A stretch of 64,000 bases of DNA, taken from assembly GCF_963664075.1 (NCBI RefSeq), contig NZ_OY760916.1, forward strand, positions 3,741,001 to 3,805,000, given 5' to 3'. Shown here piece after piece: positions 27,516 through 36,139 of this stretch. This DNA comes from an uncultured Desulfobulbus sp. (GTDB lineage: Bacteria; Desulfobacterota; Desulfobulbia; Desulfobulbales; Desulfobulbaceae). A program made the translations under genes and the position numbers. How positions within the stretch are numbered: the stretch's first letter is position 1; each line of letters begins with the position of its first letter. Under the pieces are notes generated by a model. The model searched no databases. It worked only from the letters and a program-made list of their open reading frames with translations, and had not been told where the DNA came from.

Positions 27516-28097
27516 ATGGCAGAAGCAACCCCAATGGGAAATCCCGCAGTTGTAGGTCTGGCAGGCTTTGGCATTACCACCACATTGTTGCAGTTCCATA
27601 ACCTCGGTTTGATGGGTGTGGGTACAATTTTTTGTGCAGCCATGTTTGTTGGTGGTTTGATGCAGTTTATTGCTGGCTTTATGGAGTTTAAATGCGGGAA
27701 CAACTTTGGTTACAGTGCATTCTGTACCTACGGTGCCTTCTGGATGGCCCTTGGCCTGATCTGGATGCTGGCAGACTTGGCTCCTGGCATGAAACACCTG
27801 GGAATCACCGGTAACGACATCGGCTTCTTCCTGGTCGGCTTCACCATTTACACTGCTATTATGTGGGTTGGCTCCATGCGCGTTCACATGGCCATGTTCC
27901 TAACCTTCACCACCCTGCTTGCTGGCTTCATCGGCCTTGACCTGGTTTTCCTCGCTGGCATGAAAGGCATCCTCAAAATCACCGCCATCGATCTGCTCGT
28001 TTGCGCCGGCTTGGCCCTGTACATGATGGCTGCAATCATCTATGCACAGCTGTTCGGACGCCCGATCCTTCCTGTTGGCAAACCGCTGGTTAAGTAA
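27516..28097 (+). CDS. satP: GPR1/FUN34/YaaH-family acetate/succinate transporter
   Basis: 193 residues from the ATG at 27516 (AAGGAGAGAGAT upstream, better than the ATG at 27483). NPAVVGLAGFG is the family signature motif (NPxPLGLxxF type), followed by six predicted transmembrane helices. SatP-type proteins import acetate or succinate with protons. In a sulfate reducer it could also serve acetate export. A terminator follows. Confidence 0.88.
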   Translation: MAEATPMGNPAVVGLAGFGITTTLLQFHNLGLMGVGTIFCAAMFVGGLMQFIAGFMEFKCGNNFGYSAFCTYGAFWMALGLIWMLADLAPGMKHLGITGNDIGFFLVGFTIYTAIMWVGSMRVHMAMFLTFTTLLAGFIGLDLVFLAGMKGILKITAIDLLVCAGLALYMMAAIIYAQLFGRPILPVGKPLVK

Positions 28098-28138
28098 TCA
28101 CAGAATAACTTAATCACCGCTCAGGTTTCCAACACAAG

Positions 28139-28166
28139 AGGCGCTCCCTACCGGGGCGCCTTTTTT
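28139..28166 (+). terminator. Rho-independent terminator of the acetate transporter gene
   Basis: A GC-rich stem AGGCGCTC / GGGCGCCT (with one G-T pair) is followed by six T. It begins about 40 bases after the stop. Confidence 0.8.
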
Positions 28167-28720
28167 ATTGCCATTTCAAAAATTGATATCTACAAAAACG
28201 AACCTGAAACACCGACATTTTAGTCGAAGTCTTCTACGCTTCGAACAGAACCGATAATTCCCCTCAACCATATTTCGTGTTGCGCGAATTGCCCCAATTT
28301 CTCCCTTGTTAAACGAGCAATAGCCTACTCCCAGAAAACGCAAAGATCACCCCCATTACGTTCATCTCAATACCATACTGATTGTATCAGGGATGAAGAG
28401 AAAAACATTGATGCGCCCTAGGAGGTGGCTCTTCAAAGCAAGCCCCCCTCTCTTCTTTGAGTGTAAATATTATATTTCGGAAGCTCTCCTCAAGCGACTT
28501 CCATTTCTTTGATATTCCCTGAGAGAGAAGAACGATTTCCCTACGGTACGAAGAACATATAATAGAAAAAACTCAAAAATATTCTCAGATTGTGTGCAGA
28601 GAAAACTAGAGATAAAACAAATGCGCCCCAAAATGAGACGCATTTTTTATAAAAGCAGAAATGTCTGCTTGGCAGCAACGCTTGAAGAAACGTGGCTTAC
28701 CTTTGATTTTTCAACTTAAA
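28167..28720. other. Non-coding region between acetate transporter and chemoreceptor remnant
   Basis: About 550 bases with no gene I can support on either strand. A hairpin AAATGCG / CGCATTT with a T-run occurs at 28618-28648 and may terminate transcription. The region adjoins two decayed genes and may itself be degraded sequence. Confidence 0.4.
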
Positions 28721-29160
28721 CTAGGCAATGAGTTGTTGCAGGGTCTCGGCCAGCTCTGCCAGTTTCCCGGCATTCTCACGCAACTCAAGGCTACTGTTTG
28801 AAAGATAACTTGAGGTACTGTCAACTTCTTTAATATCAGTGGTAATAAGTTCGGCAGCCGCCGTACTGGAAAGCACATTGTTGTTCACTTGGTCCAGGCC
28901 GACACTGGCACGGGAAATATTATTGGAAATATCCCGTGTTGCCACCGACTGCTCTTCAACGGCTGCTGCAATGGTTGAGATGATGTTGTTGACATCATGA
29001 ATCACTTCTGAGATCTCTTCTATCTCAGTGATCGCATCGGCGGTGCTGGTCTGAATCTCTGAAATGCCCTCGCTAATCTCGGATGTTGCCTGAGCTGTTT
29101 GACGAGCCAACTCCTTGATTTGCTGGGCAACGACGGCAAAGCCTTTTCCAGCCTCCCCGG
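28721..29160 (-). pseudogene. Methyl-accepting chemotaxis protein fragment (signalling tail)
   Basis: About 146 residues of an MCP C-terminal signalling domain: [21 protein letters not shown] followed by the coiled-coil bundle ([16 protein letters not shown]) and stop. Sensor, membrane and hairpin-tip parts are missing. Its reading frame continues upstream without interruption into hydrogenase sequence (DSCMGR joined to AGEAGKG near 29160), so it is the 3' half of a deletion chimera. It is unlikely to be functional. Confidence 0.8.
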
Positions 29161-30275
29161 CACGGCCCATACAGGAATCAAGTTCGCTGAAACTGCGCCC
29201 GGATTTCTGCAGGAATTGGTCTATCAGCCCTGTCAGCCCGTCTCCACCTTTTGCCTGGTAGGCGACCATGACTCGAGCAAGCGGGCCGACCTCCATGAGT
29301 TTACCTCCGTAACGAGGAGCTTTAATCCAGGAGTAAGCGCCATTTTTGTTTGGAGCTGGAGTGGTGGGACCAAAGCCTGAATTGGCTGTGTACTTGGAAA
29401 AACGAACCTCTTCGCTGATCTGATCCAGGTCGACCTGACTAAAGGCGGCCCCATGACCACACCAGCAGGAAAGATCAACTCCCCGCCGTTACCAATATCA
29501 GACAAGGTTCCCAAAGAGAGGTAGTTGCCGCCCCCTTTACCCAGCGCACAATACTCGGGGAAGGCCTGGGCAATGGCCAGCATATCTTCTGTGTAGGCCG
29601 TCTCATAAAAGGTTTTAATCTCTCTGAGTTTGAAACGGCACTGAGCTATTTTTTGGGTGTCCACCCGCTCGGTCACACCACCGGGGACGATTGTTGCCAT
29701 ATGGGGCAATTTTCCGGAGAATATTGCAACCAACTGGTGTGCTTTGGCCCGAATATCCAAAGCAGTAAATTAGTTTCGTACCTTGGTCAGATTGCCTTCG
29801 TTCTGCTGGAGATACTTCCCTTCAAAACGGGGTAGAAAAGGGGCACCCGGTTGTAATTTATTGGACTTGAGCTCTTCCTGCACCCAGCTCTTGATCCCTA
29901 GCATCAGGCTATCATTGCCGCTGTAGGCCAGTACGCCAGGGACATCGACAAAATCAAGGGCAGAGAGATGGTAAAATGGGTGATATTGTTTTGAATAAAA
30001 TCACCGGCCATCATGATATTTCGAATCAGCTGTGCATTTTTTGGAGCCTCAATGCCGTAGGCCTCCTCCTGGCTTTTTACCGAGGCAAGTCCATGGGAGA
30101 TCGGGCAGACTCCACAAGTGCGCTGGGTGATCTGCTGGGCATCCATAGGAGATCGGCCTTTCATGATCTGCTCAAAGCCGCGAAACATTTCCACTCGGCA
30201 TTGGGCATCCTGCAACGCCCCCTGATCAATCTCCAGGTGGATACCAAGATGCCCTTCTATTCGCGTAAACGGTGA
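29161..30275 (-). pseudogene. NiFe-type hydrogenase large subunit, decayed
   Basis: Hydrogenase large-subunit sequence is recognisable over about 370 codons: TRIEGHLGIHLEID, QRTCGVCPISHGLAS (first nickel-binding CxxC), PGGVTERVD, and [17 protein letters not shown]. It is broken by an apparent one-base loss in a homopolymer at 29973-29976, a TAA at 29770-29772 where Tyr is expected, a second one-base loss at 29449-29452, loss of the true N-terminus near 30270, and replacement of the C-terminal part (second CxxC) by the MCP fragment. No small subunit is adjacent. The protein cannot be functional. Confidence 0.88.
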
Positions 30276-30408
30276 TTTTGTAAATAACGCATTCTGAGAG
30301 CTTTAAGACGGCAGTCTCTCATTATGATAGAGGGACAAGGAGGAAGACGAGGAAAGGGAAAATTCCAGCAGTACCCGGAGTGGGAGGAGCAACAAATTAC
30401 TCAATGCA

Positions 30409-31125
30409 TCAACGCACAAGGAGCATGACGCCCAGAAGGAGCAGCAGCAGATAGACAAGCCGCAGATAGGTTTGGTGCTGTATTTTCTTGCTGAGATATG
30501 ACCCTGCCAGGGTTCCAAGCAAAACACAGCCACAGGACAGAACAAATAAACGCAGGACCGTAGCGTTAATAATGCCATTCCCTGCATGTACAAATGCGGT
30601 CACATAGCCATTGCAGACAAAAAATCCGGTGAGCGTGGCACGAATCTCATCCTTGCTCCAGTTTTGCAGGGTGGCGTAAATAATGGCAGGAGGACCACCG
30701 GCACCAACCGTTGCGTTAATGGCACCCGAGAAAAAACCGGCAATACATCCCCATATACGCGGAAGCTGTCGAGGTTTGGGCCGAAAAAAGAGATTAAGGA
30801 CACTGATACCAATAAGCAACACGCCTAGCGAACGGCTGATAATGACGGGATCGGCCTGCTTCAACAGGGTTGCCCCCAGAAGCACGCCAGGGACAGCGCC
30901 AATAAGCAGAGGAACAATCTTTCCCCAGTCGATCAGTCGACGCAGTGCATAGATGAGTGTCGTTGTAATGACAAGTGCGTTGAGGATAGCCAGGGGAATA
31001 GCCTGTTTTACATCCATCACCAGGCTCAATAAAGGAATAGCGACCAGCGCACTGCCAAACCCTGTCAGCCCCTGCACAACTCCAGAAAAAAAAATGATAC
31101 TGCAGGTAAGAAGGACGGTACTCAT
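30409..31125 (-). CDS. Sulfite exporter TauE/SafE-family membrane protein
   Basis: 238 residues with about seven to eight transmembrane helices and the two repeated family motifs: GVVQGLTGFGSALVAIPLL near the start and GFFSGAINATVGAGGPPAI in the second half. The family exports or imports organosulfur anions or sulfite. The exact substrate is unknown. It lies between the hydrogenase ruin and the molybdenum locus. Confidence 0.85.
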   Translation of the reverse strand: MSTVLLTCSIIFFSGVVQGLTGFGSALVAIPLLSLVMDVKQAIPLAILNALVITTTLIYALRRLIDWGKIVPLLIGAVPGVLLGATLLKQADPVIISRSLGVLLIGISVLNLFFRPKPRQLPRIWGCIAGFFSGAINATVGAGGPPAIIYATLQNWSKDEIRATLTGFFVCNGYVTAFVHAGNGIINATVLRLFVLSCGCVLLGTLAGSYLSKKIQHQTYLRLVYLLLLLLGVMLLVR

Positions 31126-31473
31126 ACACCCTTTCCTCTGAAGATTGATGCCAGAACCTGTAAGAACAAACTGCTGATCTCAGGTAAACCGAAGCGCCAC
31201 TGTGTCATTAACAGTTCAGCGCCTCGGCTTCAAGTTGAGCATTGATATAGGAGGAAACGGATAAACATTGTCATTTGTGTGCTCCCCTCACTGAGTTGAA
31301 CGCTCCTGTTGCCTTTTGTTCATTTTTGTCGAAAGTACTACCTTCCCGAGCTGACTTGTAGCTCCCCCTTCAACACGACCTCGCAAGCAATAATCAGTTA
31401 AAATATTGATATAAGAGAACAAAATTTATTTTTCCCATTCCTGGCCCTTAGCTTGCTATAAACTAGGCACAAA

Positions 31474-31496
31474 CGTTATCTTAAAAATGAATAACG
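31474..31496. promoter_or_regulatory. ModE-box-like inverted repeat, site 1
   Basis: CGTTAT, 11 bases, ATAACG: perfect 6-bp half-sites. The half-sites match the E. coli ModE operator type (CGTTAT with N12 and ATAACG). It lies about 150 bases before the ModE-like gene. Confidence 0.6.
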
Positions 31497-31583
31497 CGAG
31501 AAAATAAAATTTAATGCGGAATATCAATGGGTAGCAGGTTCAGAGCTACCTACTCCACTCGCTTTACAGATCAACAAATGCAT

Positions 31584-31606
31584 CGTTATTCAAAATTTGA
31601 ATAGCG
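31584..31606. promoter_or_regulatory. ModE-box-like inverted repeat, site 2
   Basis: CGTTAT, 11 bases (TCAAAATTTGA), ATAGCG: one mismatch in the half-sites, and the spacer is itself partly symmetrical. It ends 20 bases before the ModE-like start codon, a position suited to autoregulation. Confidence 0.6.
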
Positions 31607-31625
31607 AACTTCGGGAGAAATGGTT

Positions 31626-31967
31626 ATGAAAAATGCCTGCATGACTCCACCTGATTGTTGCGTCCTCATTGAAATGGAACAGGGAGTCACCCTTGGGTAC
31701 CGGAAAGCGGTGTTGCTCAACGAAATTGAAGCCCTGGGATCCCTGAGCAAGGCAGCTCAGGTGTCCAAGATCGATAAGGTGCATGCACAAGAACTGATTC
31801 AGGAGATGAATAATTCGTTTTCTGAACCTCTGGTGTGCTTTCCTGAAACTTCTCGTTCGGATCAGGTCCGCTTGACGGATAAGGGCGTGGTAACAGTGAA
31901 ACAGTACTGGCGGAAATTCGAACCGGCTTGGCTCTCTATCATTCAAGAGCGCTCCCGGCACTATTGA
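31626..31967 (+). CDS. ModE-like winged-helix regulator (N-terminal domain only)
   Basis: About 113 residues. MEQGVTLGYRKAVLLNEIEALGSLSKAAQ followed by SKIDKVHAQELIQEMNN matches the LysR-like winged helix of the ModE N-terminus. The C-terminal molybdate-binding (MopI/TOBE) domains of full-length ModE are absent, while a separate molbindin gene lies just downstream. ATG at 31626 is preferred because GGGAG is eight bases upstream. It is the likely regulator of the CGTTAT-N11-ATAACG sites. Confidence 0.78.
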   Translation: MKNACMTPPDCCVLIEMEQGVTLGYRKAVLLNEIEALGSLSKAAQVSKIDKVHAQELIQEMNNSFSEPLVCFPETSRSDQVRLTDKGVVTVKQYWRKFEPAWLSIIQERSRHY

Positions 31968-32004
31968 GGAAAAAAGGGAAAAAACGGAAGTAAAGTGCCT
32001 CCAG

Positions 32005-32028
32005 CGTTATTCTGTTAGAGAGATAACG
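32005..32028. promoter_or_regulatory. ModE-box-like inverted repeat, site 3
   Basis: CGTTAT, 12 bases, ATAACG. It lies between the 3' ends of the ModE-like and molbindin genes, so it could instead be part of a terminator hairpin. No strong T-run follows. Confidence 0.4.
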
Positions 32029-32107
32029 AAAGAAGCACTTTTGCTACAAACGACGTAAAGATCCGGTTTGTCGATCAGACAGAACGGATGGAATAAGTCA
32101 GCAAGAC

Positions 32108-32315
32108 TTAGGCATTAAGCATGACACTGGTCGCTTTAATTACAACTTCGACTTCTTTGCCATCAGCCAGCCCTAAACGATCAACTGAACTGGTGGTGAT
32201 AGCGGACACAACGTCCACTCCAGGAGCAACCCTCAATGGTTACCTCTGCCATGACCATGCCTTTTTTTACTTCTTTAATTTTTCCTTTCAACAAGTTACG
32301 TGCGCTCAGTGCCAT
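32108..32315 (-). pseudogene. mop: Molbindin (Mop/TOBE molybdate-binding protein) with a frameshift
   Basis: Two frames join to a complete 68-residue Mop domain: MALSARNLLKGKIKEVKKG in the first, then APGVDVVSAITTSSVDRLG and GKEVEVVIKATSVML in the second. One extra base in the GGG at about 32230-32232 separates them. GGAGG precedes the ATG at 32315. Molbindins store or buffer molybdate. The lesion could be real or a homopolymer sequencing error, and a single-base correction restores a typical protein. Confidence 0.78.
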
Positions 32316-32416
32316 AATGACCTCCTTCGAGCAAAAATTGAAACGCGGCACTGTCTGTTAGCCGCAATTGAGGGCCTCAATATGCATAGTCCCGGCAGCA
32401 GAGTCAAGCAAGAAAA

Positions 32417-32439
32417 GGTTATTTAATACCACAATAACG
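32417..32439. promoter_or_regulatory. ModE-box-like inverted repeat, site 4
   Basis: GGTTAT, 11 bases, ATAACG, in the 337-base gap between the divergent molbindin gene and the trmO-mod operon. One half-site mismatch. It is well placed to control either or both promoters. Confidence 0.6.
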
Positions 32440-32652
32440 GTAAGTTATATCACTCTGTGGCATTGTTACAGATGAAGAAAATATGCTAAGGGCGCAGAAT
32501 TCCGACCACAACTCATCTACAGCCAAAAGGCAGTATAGATAAAATTTTATTGATATAATTTTATAGACTCAGCCATTGACTGAAATTGGCAAGTACAAGT
32601 TTACGAATACACATACATTCAACCAACTCACTGAATAAAAGAGGATAGATAC

Positions 32653-33144
32653 ATGCAGATTGCTTACACCCCAATAGGCTACTTCAACACACCGTTCAAC
32701 GACATCCAGGGAATGCCTATTCAACCTATCGGTGCCGAGCATATTGAAGGTCGCATCGAGGTTTTACCCGAATTTCAAGAGGGGCTCAGAGACCTGGAAG
32801 GATTTTCCCATGTCTATGTTCTTTACCATTTACATGAAATTGCAGGCTACGATCTGACGGTTAAGCCTTTTCTGGACACAGAGGATCACGGCATTTTTGC
32901 AACGCGCTCACCTAAACGCCCCAACCCCATCGGCCTCTCGGTAATGCGCCTGAAAGAAGTCCATGAGGACTCGGTGGTTCTTGGCTGTGTGGATGTACTC
33001 AATCGCACCCCGGTGATCGACATCAAACCGTACGTGGCTGACTTCGATCGCTGTGATGCCAATCGTTTTGGCTGGTTTGAAGGGAAATCCCACAACGCAA
33101 CGCATCATTTAAGCGATAATCGCTTTGCTGCAGCCACCGTGTGA
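32653..33144 (+). CDS. trmO: TrmO/TsaA-family tRNA (N6-threonylcarbamoyl-adenosine) methyltransferase-like protein
   Basis: 163 residues, a single TsaA/TrmO beta-barrel domain: YTPIGYFNTPF at the start, FSHVYVLYHLHE, and the SAM-binding FATRSPKRPNPIGLSVMRL. E. coli TrmO N6-methylates t6A37 in tRNA-Thr. The gene is the first of the trmO-hydrolase-modCAB operon, so a role linked to metal handling is possible. Family is sure, specific role is inferred. Confidence 0.82.
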   Translation: MQIAYTPIGYFNTPFNDIQGMPIQPIGAEHIEGRIEVLPEFQEGLRDLEGFSHVYVLYHLHEIAGYDLTVKPFLDTEDHGIFATRSPKRPNPIGLSVMRLKEVHEDSVVLGCVDVLNRTPVIDIKPYVADFDRCDANRFGWFEGKSHNATHHLSDNRFAAATV

Positions 33145-33163
33145 ACACTAACGAGGAATAACT

Positions 33164-33862
33164 ATGGCACATTTTGTCTTTGTTCATGGCGCCTTTCAGG
33201 GTGGTTGGGTCTGGCAGAAACTCACTCCCTATATGTTGAGCGCAGGGCATGAAGTTCATACGCCAACCCTCTCAGGCTGCGGTTTTCTGGCCGATGAGAA
33301 CTCGGGTACGGTTGATCTGCACCGCCTGATTAACGATATGCAGATCTATCTGGAACTGGAAGACCTGAGCGACATCGTCCTTATCGGTCACTCATTCTCC
33401 GGGCTGATCTGTGGAGCCCTGATGATGCGCTGTCCCGAGCGAATTCGTCAGACCATCTTTGTCGATGCGGTCATCCCCCAGAGCAACAAATCATTTGTCG
33501 AGGTTGCCGGTGAACAGTTTGCCCAGATGCTTGAAAAGCATCATCTTCCAGATGGTTTGATTCGTCCCTGGCCAGCCATGGTCTTTGGTATCCCCGAGGC
33601 AACGGCCCCCTGGTTCGAAGCACGTCTGCGTCCCTTTGGCCGGGCTTGCTTTACCACCGCCTTTCCTGAGGAGTTTGATCCCCACAAGGTGCCGACCTCG
33701 TTCATTACCTGCACCGAGACGGTGAGCCCCTTTATACAGAAAATGGCGGCACAGGCCGAGCAGTTCAGCTGGACAGTGAGCAAACTCAACACCGGCCACT
33801 GCCCGATGATCACCTGTCCCCAGGAGCTGTCCAACTTACTGCTTGCCCAACTGCCACGGTAA
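33164..33862 (+). CDS. Alpha/beta-hydrolase
   Basis: 232 residues. FVHGAFQGGWVWQKL holds the oxyanion region, GHSFSG the nucleophile serine elbow, and NTGHCPMI a late histidine. It resembles the hydroxynitrile-lyase/salicylate-esterase type of small hydrolases. The stop overlaps the modC start (TAATG), so it is translationally coupled to molybdate transport genes. Substrate unknown. Confidence 0.8.
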   Translation: MAHFVFVHGAFQGGWVWQKLTPYMLSAGHEVHTPTLSGCGFLADENSGTVDLHRLINDMQIYLELEDLSDIVLIGHSFSGLICGALMMRCPERIRQTIFVDAVIPQSNKSFVEVAGEQFAQMLEKHHLPDGLIRPWPAMVFGIPEATAPWFEARLRPFGRACFTTAFPEEFDPHKVPTSFITCTETVSPFIQKMAAQAEQFSWTVSKLNTGHCPMITCPQELSNLLLAQLPR

Positions 33863-34581
33863 TGAACGCTATCCAAGGTGGGCTGAGTGCCCGCATCAAC
33901 AAGCGGCTTGATCACACGACGCTGCAGCTGGAGCTGAACATTCCAGCTGGCAGCAGCCTGATGTTGATCGGCCCCTCGGGCTCAGGGAAGAGCACCGTGC
34001 TGCGCTGTCTGGCCGGGCTGGAATCCATCGATCAGGGCTGGATTTTCTTTAACGGCCAGTGCTGGAATGAAAGCGGCTCGAAATACCAGATGAGTCCCCG
34101 GCACCGCAACATCGGCTTTCTCTCCCAGGATTATGCGCTGTTTCCGCACATGAACCTGGAGGAAAACATCGGATTTGTTCTACCAGGCAAAGAAAACCCC
34201 AGAGAGCATCTGGCCGCCATGGGCATTGAACATCTTGCCAAGAAACGCCCCCACCAAATTTCTGGTGGAGAACGGCAACGGGCAGCCCTGTGCCAGACTC
34301 TTGCCCGCAACCCCAAACTGCTGTTGTTGGATGAGCCCTTTTCTGCCCTGGATATTGAAAACCGCAGCCTCCTGCGTGAATTATTGAGAACTGAACAGCT
34401 TCGCCTGGGCTTCACCATTGTACAGGTGACCCATGATCTCACCGAGGCTTTAGCAGGTTCCGCCCAGGTCATCGCGCTCAGGCAGGGGCAGGAAGATTCG
34501 GCCTGGCTTGCCAGGCAACGGAGCCTTTTGCTCCGTGATCTCAAAAACATCGATCGGGAAGCTGAAGCAGTAACTGCATAA
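33862..34581 (+). CDS. modC: Molybdate/tungstate ABC transporter ATP-binding protein
   Basis: 239 residues with Walker A GPSGSGKS, Q-loop FLSQDYALFPHMN, signature ISGGERQRAALC, Walker B LLLLDEPFSALD and H-loop VTHDLTEA. It lacks the C-terminal TOBE domain of long ModC proteins. It lies directly before modA and modB, in the order C-A-B. It drives uptake of molybdate or tungstate. Confidence 0.88.
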   Translation: MNAIQGGLSARINKRLDHTTLQLELNIPAGSSLMLIGPSGSGKSTVLRCLAGLESIDQGWIFFNGQCWNESGSKYQMSPRHRNIGFLSQDYALFPHMNLEENIGFVLPGKENPREHLAAMGIEHLAKKRPHQISGGERQRAALCQTLARNPKLLLLDEPFSALDIENRSLLRELLRTEQLRLGFTIVQVTHDLTEALAGSAQVIALRQGQEDSAWLARQRSLLLRDLKNIDREAEAVTA

Positions 34582-34610
34582 ATAATAAGATATTTACATC
34601 CGGAGGCACC

Positions 34611-35342
34611 ATGCCCCTCATTGCTCGAACTCTCACAACATTATTTTTTGTCCTGGCCTTTGCAGGTTCTGCGTGGGCCGCAGAAGGGCTCACCATCGCC
34701 TCGGGTGCTGGCTACAAACGGCTGGTTCAGGATCTCTCAGCGGCCTTCACCGCCAAAACCGGTTTTCCGGTGCAGCAGGTCTTTGGAAATATGGGCCAGA
34801 TTATTCCCCAAGCCAAAGAAAGCGGCTCCTTTGATTTTCTTTTGGGGGATGAGCGGCATCTGGCCAAGGCGGATCTGACCTTTGCCGGCGACTACCCCAT
34901 CGGCAAAGGAAAACTGGTTGCAGCAGTTGCCAAGGGCTCCATGCTCACCAACCTGAGTGAACTCAGCAAAGAGAACATTACCCGTATAGCCATGCCCGAT
35001 GCCAAGAAGGCGATCTACGGCTATGCAGCCAATGAATATTTGCATAATACGGGGTTCTGGACACCGCTCCAGAAAAAGCTCCTGATCGTGGGGACAGTTC
35101 CCCAGGTGAGCACCTATCTCCTCAGCGGTGAGGTGGATGTCGGTTTTATCAACATGACCGAGGCCATGGCGCTGGAATCGAAAGTCAGCAAGCTCATTGT
35201 GGTGAATGAGGCCCTCTACTCGCCTATTCTCATCCTGGCCAAACGGTTGGAGAAAAGTCCGCACAGGGAAGCGTCAATAGCCTTTATCGCCTTTTTGCAG
35301 ACACCTGAAGCACACGAACTCGCCCAAAAGCACGGACTGTAA
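34611..35342 (+). CDS. modA: Molybdate/tungstate-binding periplasmic protein
   Basis: 243 residues with a clear signal peptide ending AWAAEG. The mature protein follows the ModA pattern: ASGAGYKRLVQDLSAAF, GNMGQIIPQAKESGSFDF, MPDAKKAIYGYAANEYL and a final QTPEAHELAQKHGL. ModA and WtpA/TupA types cannot be separated by eye, so the anion may be molybdate or tungstate. Confidence 0.88.
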   Translation: MPLIARTLTTLFFVLAFAGSAWAAEGLTIASGAGYKRLVQDLSAAFTAKTGFPVQQVFGNMGQIIPQAKESGSFDFLLGDERHLAKADLTFAGDYPIGKGKLVAAVAKGSMLTNLSELSKENITRIAMPDAKKAIYGYAANEYLHNTGFWTPLQKKLLIVGTVPQVSTYLLSGEVDVGFINMTEAMALESKVSKLIVVNEALYSPILILAKRLEKSPHREASIAFIAFLQTPEAHELAQKHGL

Positions 35343-35344
35343 GC

Positions 35345-36034
35345 ATGAGCGGAGCCTGGATACTTGAAGTTCTGCGTGAGCCTGCCACGCGAGACTGTAT
35401 CGCCTTAAGTGGTAAGGTTGCCCTTGTCGCCATGCCCCTGTTGGCGGTGGGTGGGGTGAGCCTGGGGTATGTGCTGGGAACAGGCAAGGGACGATGGCTC
35501 CCGTTCCTTGACTTCCTGGTCACCCTGCCTCTGGTCTTCCCCCCCATCGCCACCGGCTTTTTACTGCTGCTGGCCCTGGGCAGGCGCAGTGCTGTCGGGC
35601 TCTGGCTCAAAGAATATCTAGGCCTGGAAATAATTTTCAGTTTCTGGGGCGTGGTTCTGGCAGCCTGTATTGCCGGACTGCCCCTGATCGTGAAACAGGT
35701 GCAGGCAGCGGTTCGCCGCGAGACCACCCGATTGGTTGAGACCGCGCTGGTACTGGGGAAATCGCCGCTGACCATTTTTTTTCGAGTGATCCTGCCCTCG
35801 CTGAAAACGAGCATTGCCATAGGCCTCTCCCTGGCCTTTGCCCGCTCATTGGGAGAAGTTGGGGTCACCCTGATGCTTGGTGGCAACATCGCAGGCCGTA
35901 CCAACACTATTTCGCTTGAGGTGTACAACGCGGTCTTTACCGGAGAATATCAGCGGGCCTTTGTGCTGGTTTTGCTCTTAGGCTTGCTCTCCATGGCGCT
36001 GATTCTTCTCACCCGGTATTTGTCCCGGCAATAA
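35345..36034 (+). CDS. modB: Molybdate/tungstate ABC transporter permease
   Basis: 229 residues, about five to six transmembrane helices, with the ModB-type sequence LPLVFPPIATGFLLLLALG and the EAA-loop region ETALVLGKSPLTIFFRVILP. It is separated from modA by two bases. It forms the membrane channel of the transporter. It is the last gene of the trmO-hydrolase-modCAB operon. Confidence 0.9.
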   Translation: MSGAWILEVLREPATRDCIALSGKVALVAMPLLAVGGVSLGYVLGTGKGRWLPFLDFLVTLPLVFPPIATGFLLLLALGRRSAVGLWLKEYLGLEIIFSFWGVVLAACIAGLPLIVKQVQAAVRRETTRLVETALVLGKSPLTIFFRVILPSLKTSIAIGLSLAFARSLGEVGVTLMLGGNIAGRTNTISLEVYNAVFTGEYQRAFVLVLLLGLLSMALILLTRYLSRQ

Positions 36035-36139
36035 AGAGCGGGGGAAACAATTTTTGTAGCTTTATTCTCTTGTCGTTATTTTTAAAAAAATATAAAAATT
36101 AACTCTCTGTAATCACTACTCATAAAAAAGCCCCAACCA

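Larger units (their letters stand above)
31126..31625. other. Regulatory region upstream of the ModE-like gene
   Basis: About 500 bases without a credible gene. The right half is AT-rich and holds two copies of the inverted repeat CGTTAT-N11-ATA(A/G)CG (listed separately). The left half adjoins the divergent TauE gene and shows no recognisable element. Confidence 0.5.

Noticed and set aside
28618..28648. Hairpin AAATGCG/CGCATTT as an ncRNA gene
   Set aside because: Short and isolated; a simple terminator explains it better.
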